Source: Thiomargarita sp. (lineage in GTDB: Bacteria > Pseudomonadota > Gammaproteobacteria > Beggiatoales > Beggiatoaceae). From it: a DNA stretch of 5,520 nucleotides. Shown here one piece after another: positions 4,749 to 5,520 of this stretch (positions are counted from its first letter, which is position 1; every line of letters starts with the position of its first letter). The stretch spans positions 1 through 5,520 of the forward strand of contig JAUXCJ010000113.1 in the NCBI GenBank assembly GCA_030618965.1, in the 5' to 3' direction. A model generated the notes under the pieces. It was not told where the DNA came from. It saw only the letters and a list, made by a program, of their open reading frames with translations, and searched no databases. A program made the translations under genes and the position numbers.

Positions 4749-4889
4749 TGGACAAACTCTCTTTGTTTCCTGCCGTTCAACGGACAAAGACGAAACCAAT
4801 TTCAAGCTAATGGTATTGTTTCTGGTACACAACGAGGATAAAGGTGGATATTATGATGGGGATTCCAGCATCAGGAGAAATGCGTCAAA
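4749..4889 (+). pseudogene. Degraded second copy of the lipoprotein gene 3' region
   Basis: Bases 4769-4889 align with 3691-3815 in the lipoprotein gene: by hand I count 12 mismatches in 121 aligned bases plus one 4-base deletion after 4855. Translation gives FLPFNGQRRNQFQANGIVSG, TQRG, TAA, RWIL, then after the deletion MGIPASGEMRQ, against LRSLPLNGQRR...MGIPGPGEMRQ in the intact protein. Weaker similarity (W...N-S-L) reaches back to about 4749. The stop, the frame change and the lack of any 5' part make it a dead fragment. Its right end falls exactly at the stop codon of the DUF4276 gene (4890), implying a recombination joint there. It is in the same orientation as the full gene, so the two are direct repeats. 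Confidence 0.85.
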
Positions 4890-5501
4890 TCATACCATTA
4901 ATTCCAACAATGCCTGACGAAAAGTTTGAAAACTTTTTGAGGTATTGTCTGCTGGTTCCATATAGGGTGTGATAGTTTTTGCCAGTTCAATTTTTGGTAA
5001 TCCACCTTTGTAATAGCCAGCTTTTTGCAGCAAACGTTCCAAGGTTTCCCAAGTGCCACCACGGATTCTGTCTGGATTACGAAAAGCCGCTTTTTTGGAA
5101 ATATAAGGCAAGCGTGGGTATGCCTTTCGCAATGCCCTCATATCACCAAAAAACCAGGCTTCCAGTTCTTCTACCACAATGCGATTAATAACCTGCGCTG
5201 GTTGTTTGGTAGCAGCTGCGGTTTTCGAGATTAATCCAGCTGTCTGGCAAAGTTTTTCCAGTCTAGCTTTTAAGCGTTTGCAATCTTCTTCGTCTCTGTC
5301 CACCAGCACTATAATCCGCCAATTTGACGGCAACCAACTATTATAACCCCGTAATCGGGTCGGCAACTCCTTGAGTAGTGTTTTTTTGCCTCCCAGCACA
5401 TGACAGGCAAAAGTGGCACTTTCCGGCATTATTTTCGGTATCAGTATTTGTAATACCGCCTCAGCAGAAGGTTCTTCTAGCAAAAATTCAATATGTATCA
5501 A
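4890..5501 (-). CDS. DUF4276 family (Toprim-like) protein
   Basis: The 203-residue protein matches DUF4276 along its whole length. It opens with IHIEFLLEEPSAEA (Glu5, Glu9-Glu10), then GGKKTLLKELPTRLRGYNSWLP (37-58), IIVLVDRDEEDC (63-74) with a D68-x-D70 pair, INRIVVEELEAWFFGD (105-120), and a C-terminal FKGGL/SKSFQTFRQAL-type end. The early acidic residue and DxD after a hydrophobic strand fit a Toprim-like metal site, the fold related to OLD-type nucleases. Genes of this family are often paired with an AAA-type ATPase and some pairs act in phage abortive infection; the partner would be upstream, past the right edge. The only start in frame is TTG 5501, with GGTGG six bases before it; a TAA lies 18 bases upstream. 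Its stop touches the lipoprotein-gene fragment. Intact by length. Confidence 0.88.
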   Translation of the reverse strand: MIHIEFLLEEPSAEAVLQILIPKIMPESATFACHVLGGKKTLLKELPTRLRGYNSWLPSNWRIIVLVDRDEEDCKRLKARLEKLCQTAGLISKTAAATKQPAQVINRIVVEELEAWFFGDMRALRKAYPRLPYISKKAAFRNPDRIRGGTWETLERLLQKAGYYKGGLPKIELAKTITPYMEPADNTSKSFQTFRQALLELMV

Positions 5502-5520
5502 CGTGGACCACCATTGTTAG
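5488..5520 (-). other. Possible C-terminal end of an upstream gene
   Basis: On the minus strand one frame runs open from the right edge (LTMVVHVDTY) to TGA 5490-5488, overlapping the TTG start of the DUF4276 gene by 14 bases. This would fit translational coupling to an upstream partner gene such as an ATPase. Only ten codons are visible, so the frame may be chance. Confidence 0.2.

Noticed and set aside
3691..4889. Composite transposon flanked by direct repeats
   Set aside because: The repeats are pieces of a coding gene, lack terminal inverted repeats, and no transposase is present.
3970..5501. AAA/nuclease plus DUF4276 as one defence operon
   Set aside because: They are on the same strand, but the AAA/nuclease gene lies downstream, is separated by more than 270 bases including a gene fragment on the other strand, has its own ribosome binding site and putative promoter, and lacks Walker B.
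1..5520. CRISPR array, tRNA or rRNA genes
   Set aside because: No regularly spaced direct repeats, cloverleaf-like sequence or rRNA-like sequence was seen on either strand.

Overview
The window looks like an accessory, decaying stretch of a moderately A+T-rich Gram-negative chromosome. Two Lol-type lipoprotein signals and a CxxCH cytochrome point to a proteobacterium. The mix of KilA-N and Rha phage-regulator genes, palindromic intergenic repeats, an AAA/nuclease gene and a DUF4276 gene resembles large sulfur-oxidising Thiotrichales (Beggiatoa/Thiomargarita-like) genomes. That assignment is an inference from general style; no marker gene is present.

Region 1 (1-1850, minus strand) is a graveyard of phage-type regulators. 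It holds a KilA-N domain gene whose C-terminal coding frame is displaced at or near an A-AAA-AAA run, an orphan C-terminal ORF remnant (620-766) with an internal TGA and a terminator-like hairpin behind it, an apparently intact gene for a protein with two tandem HTH domains and a palindrome over its putative promoter, a palindromic repeat block (about 1310-1485), and a frameshifted Rha-family gene whose C-terminus is replaced by unrelated sequence.

Region 2 (1891-3913, plus strand) holds a small monoheme cytochrome c lipoprotein whose signal peptide is out of frame with the mature protein, the C-terminal end of an SRPBCC-like protein with no N-terminus, and a full-length 499-residue conserved lipoprotein of unknown function closed by three consecutive TAG codons.

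Region 3 (3970-5520) holds a minus-strand AAA-type P-loop/PD-(D/E)XK nuclease gene that keeps both ends of its family but has lost the middle, a 121-base degraded copy of the lipoprotein gene's 3' part on the plus strand, and an intact minus-strand DUF4276 (Toprim-like) gene starting with TTG. The two lipoprotein-gene copies are direct repeats about 1.07 kb apart that bracket the AAA/nuclease gene.

Only the tandem-HTH, lipoprotein and DUF4276 genes look intact. The AAA/nuclease is open but internally deleted, and the KilA-N domain is complete with a displaced tail. The most informative signals are the broken or rearranged genes, which are easy to miss because their pieces lie in different frames. 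No complete new system can be demonstrated; the best functional lead is the DUF4276 gene, whose usual ATPase partner would lie beyond the right edge.
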